From: Camellia lanceoleosa
Taxonomy: Eukaryota > Streptophyta > Magnoliopsida > Ericales > Theaceae
Direction of reading: 5' to 3'
DNA: 64,000 bases
Assembly (NCBI GenBank): GCA_025200525.1
Contig: CM045760.1
Coordinates: 47,945,932 to 48,009,931 of the forward strand
The notes under the pieces were generated by a model. That model ran no database searches and had not been told where the DNA came from. It saw only the letters and a list, made by a program, of their open reading frames with translations. How positions within the stretch are numbered: the first letter of the stretch is position 1; every line of letters starts with the position of its first letter. The translations under genes were made by a program, and so were the position numbers. Positions 1 to 11,114 of this stretch are shown here, in pieces.

Positions 1-499
1 TTCTCATCTGCCGCCCGACGGCTGTTAGGACCTCAGGGCCGAACTGTAGTTCTTCATTGCACTGATTTGCCCCCGGCCGAGCACTGTTAGGACCTCGGGG
101 CTGAACTAGTGATCGGCGTGGATATGTGGTATGGCTGTGCTCTAAGTTCATGAGTGGGTCTTACTTAGGTCCAGGTTGGTTTTGTAAGAAAACAATTGTT
201 TGCCCCCACCTGGAGCTAAGTAAGATCGAAATTGTTTTGTAAGGATTGCTTTTTGTCTGTTTCAACTTTGTGCATGAGAGAGATGCAAGAAGAGATGTCT
301 TACTCAGGTCCAGGTAGGCTTTGTTGAAAACGATTGTTTGCCCCCAGCTGGAGCTGAGTAAGGCTGATGCTAGAAGTTTTCCCTTGGCGTAGCTTGGTTG
401 AATTTGCTCTAACTCTGGTTGTTGAGTCAATACTGAAGTGTTGCTGTGCTGATACTTAAGAAGTTCTGTAGGTGCACAGGTGTGTGCTTAAGAAATGTG

Positions 500-720
500 A
501 GTGCAACTTCCACCAAGTAATGCCACTTAGCTAAAATGGGGGTGTTTACTTAAGACATGTTAGTATGGTTTCCACCAAGCAATTCCACTTGGCTAAATAG
601 AAATGTTTACTTAAGATGCATTAGTGTGGTTTCCACCAAGCAATTCCACTTGGCTAAATTCCAATCCAGTTGCCAAACATTTTCCACCAAGCTATACCAC
701 TTAGCATGTTTGAGTGCTAA
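500..720. repeat. 62-bp tandem repeat, 3-4 units
   Basis: Each unit contains a TTTACTTAAGA-like stretch, a GTGTGGTTTCCACCAAG core and CACTTGGCTAAA. CCACCAAG and CACTTGG form a short inverted pair inside each unit. Confidence 0.75.
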
Positions 721-764
721 CTGAATTTAAATTCCGTTCACTGCTCAAATCGGGCCATTTGGGT

Positions 765-930
765 TAAACACCAAAGTTGATTCCGTTTGATAAACATCAA
801 AGCTAATTCCGTTTGGTAAAAACCAAAGCTAGTTCCGTTTGGTATAGACCAAAGCTAATTCCGTTTGGTATAGACCAAAGCTAATTCCGTTTGGTATAGA
901 CCAAAGCTAATTTTGCTTGACAAACATCAA
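765..930. repeat. 27-bp tandem repeat, about 6-7 units
   Basis: Units read (A)CCAAAGCTAATTCCGTTTGG followed by TATAGA or TAAAA. The three central units are almost identical and the outer ones are diverged, the pattern expected of a short array homogenised in its middle. Confidence 0.85.
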
Positions 931-1035
931 ATCTTACTACAAGAATAGAATAAATCTGGGTGGAATGGGGAAAACATTTGTATTGGTCAACAAATAAATG
1001 CTTTTACATCCTGATAAAGAGGCTGGGAAATGACT

Positions 1036-2487
1036 TTACTGGTAGTATTTCTTGAGATTTGCTATGTTCCAGGGCCGAGGTATTGCTTTGCCATTCAGAT
1101 CCTCTAAGTAGTAAGCTCCGTTTCCAACTACGGCTGTGATTTTGTAAGGACCCTCCCAGTTCGGCCCAAGTTTGCCCTCACCAGGCACCCGTTTATGATC
1201 CATCACCTTCCTCAAAACCAATTCTCCCGGTATAAATTGCCTTGGAAAAACTTTTTGGTTGAAACTTCTGATGAGCTGTTGCTAATATGCTTCAAGCCTG
1301 ATCAATGCAGCCTCTCTTCGGCCCTCTGCCATATCCAGCGCTTGCGCGATGGCTTCCTCGTTACTGGAGCTTTCAAATAATTCAGACCGAAGAGTTGGGA
1401 GACCTACTTCAAGTGGGATGATGGCCTCCATTCCATAGGTTAAAGGGTAAGGTGTTTCTCCTGTGGGACGCCGTGCTGTAGTTCGATAGGCCCATAATAC
1501 ATGTGGTAACTCGTCAACCCACTTGCCTTTGGCGTGCTCAAGCCGCTTCTTTATTCCATTGATGATGGTTTTGTTCGACGCTTCTGCTTGACCATTGCTC
1601 TGTGGGTACCCTGGAGAAGAGTTCCGATACTCGATTCTGAGGTCAGCACAAAATTTCCTGAAGATTTTTCCATCAAACTGAGTTCCGTTGTCTGCGATTA
1701 GCACTCGCGGAATGCCGAAACGCACTACCACACTTCTCAAAACAAACCGTTTTGTGTCTGCCTCCTTGATATTTGCCAGTGCCTCAACTTCAACCCATTT
1801 GGTGAAATAGTCGGTTGCAGCAATGAAGAATCGCCTGTTCCCAGTGCCTCGCGCCAATGGTCCAACAATATCCAGACCCCATTGAGCAAAGGGCCATGGG
1901 CTAGTGAGTGGAGTGAGAGTTTTGGCTGGCTGATGAATGAGTGGAGCAAACTTCTGACATTTGTCGCACCTTTGCACGTACTGCTGTGCGTCTTGCTGCA
2001 TTCATGGCCACCAGTACCCATGCGTTAGGGCTCGGTGCGCCAGTGACCTCCCGCCAACGTGGCACCCACAAATCCCATCGTGAATTTCATAGAGAACATT
2101 CTCAACGAGATTCGGATGCACAGATAAGAGATAGGGGCCGAGGTAAGAACGTCTGTAAAGCTTCCCAGACGGTGAGATCCAAAATCGAGCTGAGTTATGC
2201 CTGATCTTGTTGGCTTCCTTTTTGTCTTCGGGGAGTTGACCAGATTTCAAAGAGACCAATATTGGATCCATCCAACTCGGCTCTAAGTTGTTGCAGAGGA
2301 CCAGAGATGCAATACTTGGTTCTGGTATGAACTCAACCCAAACTCTTCTGGCATCCTTTGTGTCTACTGATGAGCCTAGGCACGCCAGAGCATCTGCGTG
2401 GCTGTTTTTGTCCCGACTGATGCGCTCCACTCGTATGGATTGAAACTTTCTGAGTAGGTCTTTGGCCTTGCCTGCGTACATAGTCAT
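1036..2487 (-). pseudogene. Gypsy-1 integrase with end of second RNase H
   Basis: In retroviral-type elements integrase inserts the cDNA into the chromosome. The first part (2002-2487) starts with the tail of the archaeal-type RNase H (HADALACLGS) and runs into the zinc-binding N-terminus of integrase, ending GYWWP before a TGA. The next part (1282-2001) has the rest of the zinc finger (CDKCQKFAP), the core with DIVGPL, ADNGTQFDGK and the downstream Glu region PQSNGQAEASNK, consistent with a D,D-35-E catalytic core. The C-terminal part (1036-1221) has GPNWEGPYKI and ends LKKYYQ, the usual end of Tat pol. All three are in one frame, separated by a TGA near 2002 and a TAG near 1282, so there is no indel over this stretch. 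Confidence 0.88.
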
Positions 2488-4513
2488 TCTTTCATCCCGA
2501 GTTTCATAGACCCCGGAAAGCTGGTTTACTACTAGTTATGAATCGCTGAAAACAAGAAGTCGCTTCTGCCTTGAAGTGTTAAGCGCTCAGTTTTAATAAC
2601 GCTTCGTACTCGGCCTCGTTGTTTGAAGATTTCTAGCCAAGCCTGAGAGCCTGTTCCCATATGAATCCTTCTGGAGAAATAAGGACTACTCCTGCCCCCG
2701 AGCCTCGGTTATTGGATGAACCATCGACGTAGAGTTGCCAGATGTTTCCAATAAAGAGTTTCCATGCTTCCGAAGCGCTGGGTTTTTCCTGTTCGGCGGC
2801 GCATGGCACCTGTGCCGAGCTCAGGTTCCCTAGTTCGGTACTCTGGGCGGGAGTGAATTCTGCGACGAAGTTCGCCAAGACCTGGGCCTTGATTGCTGTT
2901 CGGGGTTGATACCTAATGTCAAACTCACTAAGCTCTACTGCCCACTTTGCTGTTCGGCCAGAGAAATCGGCTCGGCTGGACACAGATCTGAGGGGGAACT
3001 CAGTGAGGACATTAATGGTATGTCCCTGGAAGTAATGCTGCAGCTTTCTCGAGGCAATAAGCAGCGCGTAAGCCAACTTTTCCAATGGTAGATACCGTGT
3101 CTCGGCATCTAGTAAAGTCTTGCTGACGTAGTATATTGGTCTCTGATCCTTACCAACTTCTCGAATCAATACCGCGCTCACGGCATGGTCTGACACTGCT
3201 AGATAGAGATATAGTTCCTCCCCTGGTTCCGGAGTGGATAATAGAGGGGGTGTACTGAGGTATCTTTTGAGGTTCTGCAGTGCTTCAGTATATTCGCTAT
3301 TCCATTCAAATGCTGCCTTTTTTCTCAAGAGCTGGAAGAAGGGCTTCATCCGATCTGAGGATTTGCTGATAAACCGGTTCAGCGCGGCTGCCATTCCAGC
3401 TAGTTTCTGCAGTTCCTTAGACTTGGTTGGCACTTCGAGGTTCTGTATAGCCTTGATCTTATCCGAATTTGCTTCAATTCCTCTGCGAGTGACCATGTAT
3501 CCCAAGAACTTCCCTGTTCCCACCCCGAAGGCGCACTTCGAGGCGTTGAGGCGAAGCTGGTGGGCTTTCAGGATGCAAAATACTTCTCTCAAGTCTGTGA
3601 GGTGGCTTGTAGCGAACTTGCTTTTCACTACCATATCGTCTATATAGGCTTCCATGGTTTTCCCCAATTGATCTCTGAACAGCCGAGTGATCATTCGCTG
3701 GTAGGTCGCTCCGGCGTTCTTGAGGCCGAACGGCATTACCTCAGAAAGAAGTCCTCTCGGAGTAATGAACGCTGTCTTTTCTTGATCCGGGCCGAATAAT
3801 GGTATTTGGTGATAACCGCTATAGGCATCCAGAAAACTCATGCGCTCATGCCCTGCTGTTGAGTCTACTAGTTGATCAATGCGAGGCAGTGGAAAACTAT
3901 CTTTGGGGTAGGCTTTGTTCAAGCAGGTGAAATCGACACAAACTCTCCATTTTCCGTTCTTTTTCTTGACTACAACTGTGTTGGACAACCACTGCGGGTA
4001 CTACACTTCTCTGATTGCTCCTGAAGCCAGAAGTTTTTCGACTTCGGCGATCACTGCTTCGGTATGCTCAACTGAGGATCTCCGACTTTTCTGTACGATG
4101 GGCCGAGCTGAAGGATTGATGTTGAGCTTGTGGCAAGCAAATTCTGGGTTCAACCCCGGAGTATCATATGCTGACCACGCGAATACCTCCATATTTTCCC
4201 TCAGCAGTTCCAGCAGCTGAAGTTTCTCATCAGCGCTTAGCGTGGTACCGATAAGGAAGTACTTTTCAGGGTCGGCTTCTTCTATCAGGACTTTCTCCAA
4301 ATCCTCCACCATCTTTTCCTCTGGAGTTCCTCCCACATCTTCCAAAACTGGCTGCCTTACCTTCGTCTGCAGAGTTGCTTTATTTTCAACGCCGCCATGA
4401 AGCAATGTTTGGACGCAACTTGGTCCCCTGAAATCTGCTCTACTCCGTGTTCCGTAGGAAAACGAATGAGCTGGTGATAGGTTGAGGGGACCGCTTCCAT
4501 GCGATGAATCCAC
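2488..4513 (-). pseudogene. Gypsy-1 reverse transcriptase, RNase H and archaeal-type RNase H
   Basis: Reverse transcriptase with its RNase H copies element RNA into DNA. The N-terminal part (4001-4513) has FAWSAYDTPGL and the start of RT; an in-frame TAG at 4001 separates it from the main part (2633-3988), which has WRVCVDF, the [11 protein letters not shown] block and the catalytic YIDD motif ([10 protein letters not shown]). An RNase H follows ([20 protein letters not shown]), then a linker and a second RNase H starting with LYVDGSSN. This archaeal-type domain is broken by a TAG near 2634, just before a SSNNEAEYEALL stretch, and then by a frameshift and a TAA near 2530. The protein is therefore interrupted at least four times. 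Family identity is clear; function is lost. Confidence 0.9.
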
Positions 4514-5145
4514 GGGCGGCCGAGTATGGCGTTATAAGGGGATGGTGTGTTAATAACCAAGAACTCTATCTGGAGGGTTTTGGTTCCCGCTACGACTGGC
4601 AACACTATTCGGCCGAGCGGCCACTCCGGCTGTGAATTGAAACCGACCAACGGGGCTGTAGCTGGGGTGAGATGCTGCTCGGAGAGGCCAAGCTTTCTGA
4701 ACAAATCATAATATAGTATGTCTGCTGCACTGCCCTGATCTACTAGGACTCGTTTCACATCGAATCGTTTCCCAATCCTAACAGTTATGATCAATGCATC
4801 AGTGTGTGGGTGCTGTATGCTTTCTAAATCTTTGCTAGTAAATGAGACAGTACATAGGGGGGATTTTGGTGTGGTACGTACCTTTTTCGACGCCGGCTCC
4901 ACTGACATGATTTGCTGAATTTGGGCAGCCTTAGCGATCTCTTCTTTCAGTGTTTCCTCAGATTCCGGAGCCGCTGTTCCATGGATCACATTTATTATCA
5001 GCCGGGGTGGATGCTCCACGTTTACTTCTGGAAGTGGGTTCCCCAACTCAGCCACTTCCTTGCCCTGATCTATATATTCCCTCAAGTGCCCCGCTGCCAC
5101 CAGGTCCTCCAAGTGTTGCTTCAGTGCCCTGCAATTCTGGGTCAT
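4357..5145 (-). pseudogene. Gypsy-1 gag C-terminus and aspartic protease
   Basis: The protease processes the Gag-Pol polyprotein. Near the start a CTYHQDR/HMTQNC zinc-knuckle-like segment is split by a TGA at 5149. Further on, DALIITVRIG and VDQGSAADILYY carry an Asp-x-Gly-Ser-like protease active site (here DQGS), followed by the GRPWIHRM flap region near 4510. The frame then ends at 4357, where a frameshift near 4370 separates it from RT. It is in the same frame as gag upstream, so one Gag-Pro frame is likely ancestral. Confidence 0.82.
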
Positions 5146-5148
5146 GTG

Positions 5149-6402
5149 TCATCTGTCTTGATGGTAGGTGCACCTGAGCTTCTGATTGCGTTGAGCTGGA
5201 TCTCCCATCATTTTCGGCGGCCAAACAAAGAAGGGCTCTCTCTTGATCTTCTCCAGGATTCTGTAGATCGGCTCCTTGAACACGGTCACAACAGCTTCAT
5301 GTGATTTAGCCTTATCCACCTCATTCACTGCAATTCCTCGGTGTTCTCCTCGATCCGTTTTCTTCCTCTGCCGGGCTGCTTGCTCTGCCGATACTACCTC
5401 AATGGGGATCTGATCGTCCTCCAGGCGAGCATACTGTTCAATCCTGGCGCGCAAGTCTTTCAGAGCTGTGGCCGGGCGCTTAGTGAGTGATTGTCTTAAC
5501 TTACTTTCCGGACGCAAACCATATTTGAAGGACATGACGGCCATTTGCTCGCTGCACACATTTTCTTCCAGATCGTTATACTCTTCCCAATATCTCCTAG
5601 CATAACTGCGCAACGTTTCCTCTTGCTCCTTCCTGAGGCTGAACAATGTGTCCGGCTCTTTCGGGATCTTAGTATTGGAAACGAACCTGGCCAGGAACTC
5701 TTCGGAGAGTTGCTTCCAGCCATGAATTGATCCAGCGGGGAGTCGATCGAACCATCGGAGTCCGGTTTCTCCCAAGCTGGATCGGAAGACTTTGCACATC
5801 AGTGCCTCATCTCGGCTCTAGAGGGACATCATCTGTCTGAAATGACTGATATGCGTCAGAGGGTCCGACTTCCCGTCGTAGGAAGTGAACTTTGGTGGTG
5901 TAAACTTCTTTGGAGGTCTCATGGTCTCTATCTCAGGAGAAAATGGCGAAGAGACAAGTCTGTCCAGCGCTCGATGTTCTCTCTGGTGAACAGTACGGTC
6001 CAAATGATCCCGATGTTGTTCGTTCTGTCTATTGCCAATCAGCCAAGTACGAAGGTCCTGCGGAGGGTATTCAGTTTGTTGACTTCCCGTTTTCTGCCTC
6101 TTGGCCCTCCTCCGGCGTGACCCACGGGTGTGACTACTCGCCGCTTCGCTTTGAGTTGGGATTGGTTGGCTTTGTTGCCCGGAGTCATTCCTGGGGAGTT
6201 TCTTTACTGGTAATTCCCTAGATGAACTCTTTCGCTGTAAACGAGAAGGCTCTGCCTCTGTCCTCTTCTCCGTCGGATCGCCCAGCACCCTCTTTAGTTG
6301 AGCCTTCAATTCCTGTATCTCCATTCCCATGGAATCTATAATTCGATCTCTATAATCTTTCTCCAGAAGGAAATGATGAGAAGAACCTCCGGCGAAAGGC
6401 AA
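5149..6402 (-). pseudogene. Gypsy-1 gag
   Basis: Gag forms the virus-like particle in the cytoplasm. The frame runs from about 6402 (opened by TTG; first ATG codons at 6330 and 6324) to 5149 with one TAG at 5816-5818. The first half has a Lys/Arg/Ser-rich stretch (SRRRRAKRQKTGSQ) and then PPKKFTPPKFTSYDG and DPLTHISHFR, the entry into the retrotransposon gag domain. The second half has KVFRSSLGETGLRWFDRLP, FLARFVSNTKIPK and EETLRSYARRYWEEYND, all typical of plant gypsy gag. The start is uncertain because a TGA sits just upstream of 6402. Confidence 0.85.
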
Positions 6403-6598
6403 TCAATGTTCGACAGATTCGGGGGTTCGATTATTGTTTCCAGTTTGCTCCTCCAGAACTGTCGGGAGTGCCAAACCTTTTTCCTTCGTCCTTTCCGTCT
6501 GCGGAGTATGTGATGAAGGCGGAATATCCTCAATCCCCATCGCCGAAACTGAATGCAGAGCTCAGAGATGAAAATTTGTCCACGCTCACCGCACCAAT

Positions 6599-7440
6599 TG
6601 TGCGTACCGGATTCCGCACTAAATGAAAGTGGATCGGGGCTCTGTTCACAGTTGGACCATCCAGGGACTGGGGCTCCTGCAACAAGAACCACCATTAGAT
6701 CTGCCCGGCCGGGGTTGGCCGGATAACCCCTCCGGTGTGGAAATCAGTGATCGGTGTCAAAATAGAGTCGAATGGGTATGTATGTGTGGTGTAGATTGGG
6801 GTTGTTCAGTTACCTTCCATGTGAAGTTCCTGTTCTACATATATCGTTCCTTCCTTGCTTCTCAAGGTGAGTTCATGGAGTATAGGTGCTGCCAGGTGTC
6901 CTTCCAGCAATGCTCCACGTGGTGGACCACTTGATAGTTGCCATTCCTTGTATTTTCTCATTGTAAGCATGCTGATAACAAACCACATTCCCTTGGCTTA
7001 ACAACTTCCGTGATTTTAGGCGTGGGGGACCAGCTGAGGTGACATCCTGCACATGCTTGCATTCACAGATCCCACGTTCCTTTGTGAGGCTTCTTCAGTT
7101 CGGTACTTCCGTTCTTCAGTTCGGTACTGGTGTATATTGGCTCGGCCTTTTCCAGGCTTGTTTACAGAGATGGGCTGGGTACTTATCTGTCCGGCCCACA
7201 CACTGCCCCGCAGCTGGCCTGCATCAACCACTGGTGGTGACCTTTTCCATCATGAGTTGGGCCCAAGTGCTAGAGGACTTGGGCGTACTTTTGATCACGA
7301 GGCTGGGCTCAACCGATCGGTCCATACACTTACCTGACCCACTTGGGTTTGGGCTTTGTCGAACTGGGCCGTCCCAAGGCTTGGACCTGACCCATTTTAC
7401 ATTCAGCCCCTTCAGATTGTGTTTCTTTTGCGATATTAAT
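6599..7440 (-). repeat. Candidate 5' LTR of Gypsy-1
   Basis: Reading the minus strand, this GC-rich segment without credible genes precedes the gag leader. It would end ...TACGCACA at about 6599-6601, followed by TTGGTGCGGTGAGCGTGG, which is loosely like the TTGGCGCCGTCTGTGGG type of gypsy primer-binding site. The outer end is taken as the switch to AT-rich DNA. Because the 3' LTR is not in the window, the usual test, comparing both LTRs, is not possible. It also contains a short repeat TTCTTCAGTTCGGTACT at about 7088-7125. Confidence 0.4.
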
Positions 7441-8370
7441 TTGGTTGGGATTGTGATGGTTCGTTATGATGCTTAAAAAATAAATGATTAATGATTGTCA
7501 TGATATAATATAGAAAAGTACAAAGGATTATTAAAAGAGTAAGTGCAAAAATGTCATATGCACTGTAAAAAAATATTCAGTTAAATAAATTAACAGAAAT
7601 AAATAGAGAGTTAGGATTGACATCGAATTGAAGGATTGGGTTTACATTGAAACAATGAAAAACTTGGAGTTTAATTTGTTATGTGGCTTAAACTTTGGTA
7701 TTTATTTATTTGGTAATTTCCTCTTTTTATTTTTACATTTAAGCCATTGAAAAGTGGGAGAATTCCTCTGACACAGTGTCAGATAAATATATTTATTAAA
7801 AAGTAAAAAGTATTATAAATATTAATAATTAATATTATAATTTTTTTTCATTAATTTGTATATATATATTTGTCTGATACACTGTCAAGTTATTGTTCCT
7901 TAAAAATTAGTGTGCAATTGAAATTGATTTTGCATATGGACCTCTCCAAACATGAGTTGGTTATTTGAGTTAATTTTTTTACTTTATAAAAGATGTATAA
8001 AAAAAATAAAAATACTAATGTAATAACTCAATTAGATTAGTACCAAAAAAATAAACCTAATCATTTATTACCCCTACACCAAAACATCAAATAAAATAAA
8101 TAATTTAAATTATTAAAATAAAACTCATAATCAGCTATATAAAACTTCCAATCCAGACGGGAAAAAGAAACTCCTAATTCCTTCTAAGGTGACCCACTCA
8201 ACATGCTAACTTTTCCAACACCAACAATATTACATAATACAAATCTTATGGGATTGCCAACAGATTTAAAAACTGAAAATTGACAAACAAGAAAAACAGA
8301 ATAGAACAAAATAAAATGAGCCGAACTTTAAAAAATAAATATACAAATAAATAAAATAATTGATTTGAAG
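7440..8370. other. 3' flank of UGT copy 1, no gene seen
   Basis: AT-rich non-coding DNA that shares its order of short conserved blocks with the 3' flank of UGT copy 2. It shows no open frame of interest and no clear polyadenylation signal that I would single out. Confidence 0.6.
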
Positions 8371-9771
8371 TCAAATGTTCAATTGATTTTTCAACTTGAA
8401 AGCCAAATCAGACAGTGATTTTGCAGAAGATCCTCCATCACTCAAGGCCTTCGCAGCAGCATCCTTGAGTCCCCCCATTCTCCGGCGAACTTCCTTCCCA
8501 TCTTCTCCTTCCATAAGACTTTTCACAACTTCTGCAATCTCTTCCCGTCCCACCAGCCCTGATTCATGACTTTTTGGTCTCAATGCTACCTTCAAACCCT
8601 CTGTTAGCATCACCGCGTTCATCTTTTGCTCTGCGAATAGTGGCCAAGCGATTAGAGGCACACCATGGACAGTGCTCTCCAGGGTTGAGTTCCATCCGCA
8701 GTGGGTCAAAAATCCACCTGTGGCACGGTGGCTTAACACCTCTGTTTGCGGTGCCCACGACGGTACCACTAGACCTCGGCCTTGTGTCCTCTCCAAGAAC
8801 CCTTCTGGCAAGAAGCTAAAAGGGTCATTTTGGTTATGTGCATTGAAAAATGCAGCACTAGCATTTTCACTAGGGTTTCTCACAACCCATAAAAATCTTT
8901 GGCCACTCAATTCCAAACCCAATGCTAACTCAGTGAGCTGGTCATGAGAGAGAGTCCCACCACTTCCGAATGACACAAATACTACTGACCCACTTGGTTG
9001 ATCATCCAACCATTGCAAACACTCTGGCCATTCCGACCCTTCACTCAAACCGGTTCGGATAAGCGGTCCGACCGGATAAATTGGCGGCTTGCCCAGCTCG
9101 TCCACAAACAAAGCTTTAATAGCTCCCTCTTCCATGCCCACGAAGCTATTCACAATTATGCCTTCGGTTCTACTATACCGCTTAAAACTGTCAATGAGTC
9201 CCTTGTATGCTTTGTTTGACCGGTCTTGAAACGGCTCCGAGAGATCTCTACCGTGAACCGGTACACAACCAGGGAATTGTATCGGTTCAGGTAGGTCTCT
9301 GTACTCGCCCGTAACCGTCTCATCGATCTTCGGCAAATGAAGGCAAAACAACAATGACATGGCTGAAGAAGGGAAAAACAAGTACGGCGAGACGCCGAAC
9401 TCTTTGGCTACATCGATGGCATCGATGCCGAATTGATCAACGATGAGAGAAACCAACCGGGTAGTTCTGGATAATGAAGCTAAAGTGTGTTTGATAGAGG
9501 GAAGAGAGAGAGTGACAGTGAGGAAGATTTGGAAAGCAGCACTAAGGGGTTCATTGGGTAATTGAACAGGTGGGAGGAAGATGTGGTGGATGGTTTTGGG
9601 GAGTGTTTGGAGGACTGTTTTTTGGGCTGTGGTGGGTGGTGCGGCGGAGGGGATGAGGATGGTGGCGGAGAAGTGGTGGTGGTGGACGAGTTGCTTGGCG
9701 AACTCAATGGAAGGGATGAGATGGCCCATACCTGGACTTGGTAGAAGAGCTACATGGGGTGTTTGATCCAT
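8371..9771 (-). CDS. UGT72B: UDP-glycosyltransferase, UGT72B type (copy 1)
   Basis: Family 1 glycosyltransferases move glucose from UDP-glucose to small acceptors in the cytosol; UGT72B members act on phenolics such as hydroquinone, chlorophenols and monolignols. The single-exon 466-aa frame starts at the ATG at 9771 (MDQTPHVALLPSPGMGHLIP); the open frame extends further upstream but that part is untranslated leader. His17 in the PSPGMGH motif fits the catalytic base and Asp112 (LIVDQFG) its charge-relay partner. The sugar-nucleotide PSPG box spans residues 339-382, starting WAPQ, with HCGWNSTLE, and ending FAEQ; the final Gln fits UDP-glucose use. Length and blocks match intact family members and no break is seen. 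The acceptor cannot be read from sequence. A paralog of very similar sequence lies at 24504-25895. Confidence 0.93.
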   Translation of the reverse strand: MDQTPHVALLPSPGMGHLIPSIEFAKQLVHHHHFSATILIPSAAPPTTAQKTVLQTLPKTIHHIFLPPVQLPNEPLSAAFQIFLTVTLSLPSIKHTLASLSRTTRLVSLIVDQFGIDAIDVAKEFGVSPYLFFPSSAMSLLFCLHLPKIDETVTGEYRDLPEPIQFPGCVPVHGRDLSEPFQDRSNKAYKGLIDSFKRYSRTEGIIVNSFVGMEEGAIKALFVDELGKPPIYPVGPLIRTGLSEGSEWPECLQWLDDQPSGSVVFVSFGSGGTLSHDQLTELALGLELSGQRFLWVVRNPSENASAAFFNAHNQNDPFSFLPEGFLERTQGRGLVVPSWAPQTEVLSHRATGGFLTHCGWNSTLESTVHGVPLIAWPLFAEQKMNAVMLTEGLKVALRPKSHESGLVGREEIAEVVKSLMEGEDGKEVRRRMGGLKDAAAKALSDGGSSAKSLSDLAFKLKNQLNI

Positions 9772-9865
9772 GGTATACAAGTGTTGAGAAATTTGAGTTT
9801 GTGAGTTGTGGTTGTGTGTGTGTTTTTTTTTTTTTGTATTGTATGGGATAAGAATTGGTTGGTTT

Positions 9866-9875
9866 CTATTTATAG
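9866..9875 (-). promoter_or_regulatory. TATA box of UGT copy 1
   Basis: The minus strand reads CTATAAATAG about 95 bases upstream of the ATG, and the same box stands at the same distance before UGT copy 2. A transcription start 25-35 bases downstream would leave a 5' leader of about 60-70 bases. Confidence 0.7.
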
Positions 9876-10049
9876 AAGAAAGAAGGAGAACTACATGCAA
9901 ACGCAGACGGGGAGAGAGAGAGGAAAGCAAATTACTAATACATGAAAGTGACAACCCATCACAAACATACTTGCACGTAACATATATATAAAAAAAAATT
10001 CTCTTCCATCATCTACCATAGCTCTCTCAAAAAAAAAAAAATGGTCTAC

Positions 10050-10252
10050 AATGCCTTATGTTTGGCATAAATTTTTTAAGTTGAAATAGTTACAAAAACA
10101 TAAAATAATAAAATAAAATATTATATTTAAATCATAATTATTATTATTTTTTTTTTATAAAAATCAAAAAATTTATCATAAATGAGATTTTATAATCCCA
10201 AATTAAAATAATTAAAAAATCAAAAACCAACCCACATTTTTGTTCACATCCT
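10050..10252. mobile_element. Small MITE, PIF/Harbinger-like, only in duplication copy 1
   Basis: The segment starts GCCTTATGTTTGGCATAA and matches, block by block, the complete MITE at 42373-42609 (CTCGTTTGGCATAGG start, an AAATAAAATAAA run, an AATCATAATTATT run, CAAAAACCAACC near the right end). It is absent from the matching place upstream of UGT copy 2 (about 26140-26180), so it inserted after the duplication or was lost from copy 2. The right end is diverged and I could not fix its target duplication. Confidence 0.6.
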
Positions 10253-11114
10253 GTTTCAAAATTGAGAGTTGCAGTCTTTGCAGACCGTTCTAGAGAGGGA
10301 TGGTTGGGCCCAGTGAGGCAAGCACAAACGTAACCCTCCTAGGACAAGAGAACTTAGAAAAGTCTGAGAATGAGATCATGAATCCAGATTTTTTAAGGAG
10401 TAATATTATAAATTCATTCTTATTAATTTAAAAATTATAATTTTTATCACATTTTATATAAATCTTATATGAATTTCATATTATATACATTAATCTCATC
10501 ACACAATTATTCATTTAGAAAATTTTAGATGGATGAGTTTAAATTAGCACACTTTCTCCTTTTTAAGTAGTTGTGGGGTAGAATTAAATTTGTATAATAT
10601 ATAATTTGTATGTAAAATAAATTTAAATTACAAAATAATAATTTCTATAATTTCTAAGTTGATAAGTTTAGATTAATAGCATTAATGAAGACAATATAAT
10701 GAATCACAATCATTAAGAAAATAATTTTTTTATATATCCCGTAAATTTTAATAAGAATTATACTACACACCCATCATTATATACCCAAACTTTGAATTAT
10801 CAATTTATTGTTTAACTTCATTTTATGAGTATATAAAATATATAATTAAGGAAAAAATAGAGTCCCTCACTTATCCATCCAAATTTTTTTGGATGGATAA
10901 TTGTATGATAGAGAATAAATTTATATAGTATATGATCTACGTGTAGAATAAACTTAAACCATAAGATGATAATTTATGAATAATTAAATTTGAGTTTGTA
11001 ATATTACTGTACAATTAAATCTCAATCACACTTTTTTCTTAAGTTTATTGACCAAATATTTTAAGTCCCCAAAGTTTTGTTTTAATAATGGATCACAAAT
11101 CATTGAGAATAAAT

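Larger units (their letters stand above)
1..1030 (-). repeat. 3' noncoding tail of Gypsy-1 with three kinds of tandem repeat
   Basis: No coding signal is visible downstream of integrase. The segment holds a motif GTTAGGACCTC(A/G)GGGC twice (about 24-110), two hairpin units (158-228 and 298-366), roughly 62-bp repeats built on TTCCACCAAGCAATTCCACT (about 500-720), and roughly 27-bp repeats built on CCAAAGCTAATTCCGTTTGG (about 765-930). Repeat-rich 3' untranslated regions are usual in Tat/Ogre elements. I could not place a polypurine tract or the 3' LTR start. Confidence 0.7.
1..7440 (-). mobile_element. Decayed Ty3/Gypsy retrotransposon, Tat lineage (Gypsy-1)
   Basis: On the minus strand the order is gag, protease, reverse transcriptase/RNase H, a second RNase H of the archaeal type, then integrase, which is the Ty3/Gypsy order. 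A second RNase H downstream of the RT/RNase H is characteristic of the plant Tat lineage. The 5' end lies on the right (about 6600-7440, candidate LTR) and the 3' noncoding tail on the left, so the 3' LTR lies outside the window. Gag through protease is one frame broken by stops near 5816 and 5149, a frameshift falls near 4370, and more stops lie at about 4001, 2634, 2530, 2002 and 1282. It cannot encode working proteins. The right limit is set only by the change to AT-rich duplicated DNA near 7440. Confidence 0.9.

Noticed and set aside
1..930. Possible CRISPR-like array of 27-bp repeats
   Set aside because: The repeats are contiguous without unique spacers and sit in a plant retrotransposon tail.
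9480..9766. Open frames opposite or out of frame to the UGT gene, and the same at 25604-25868
   Set aside because: Shadow frames of the Pro/Ser/His-rich N-terminal coding region; conserved only because the UGT gene is duplicated.
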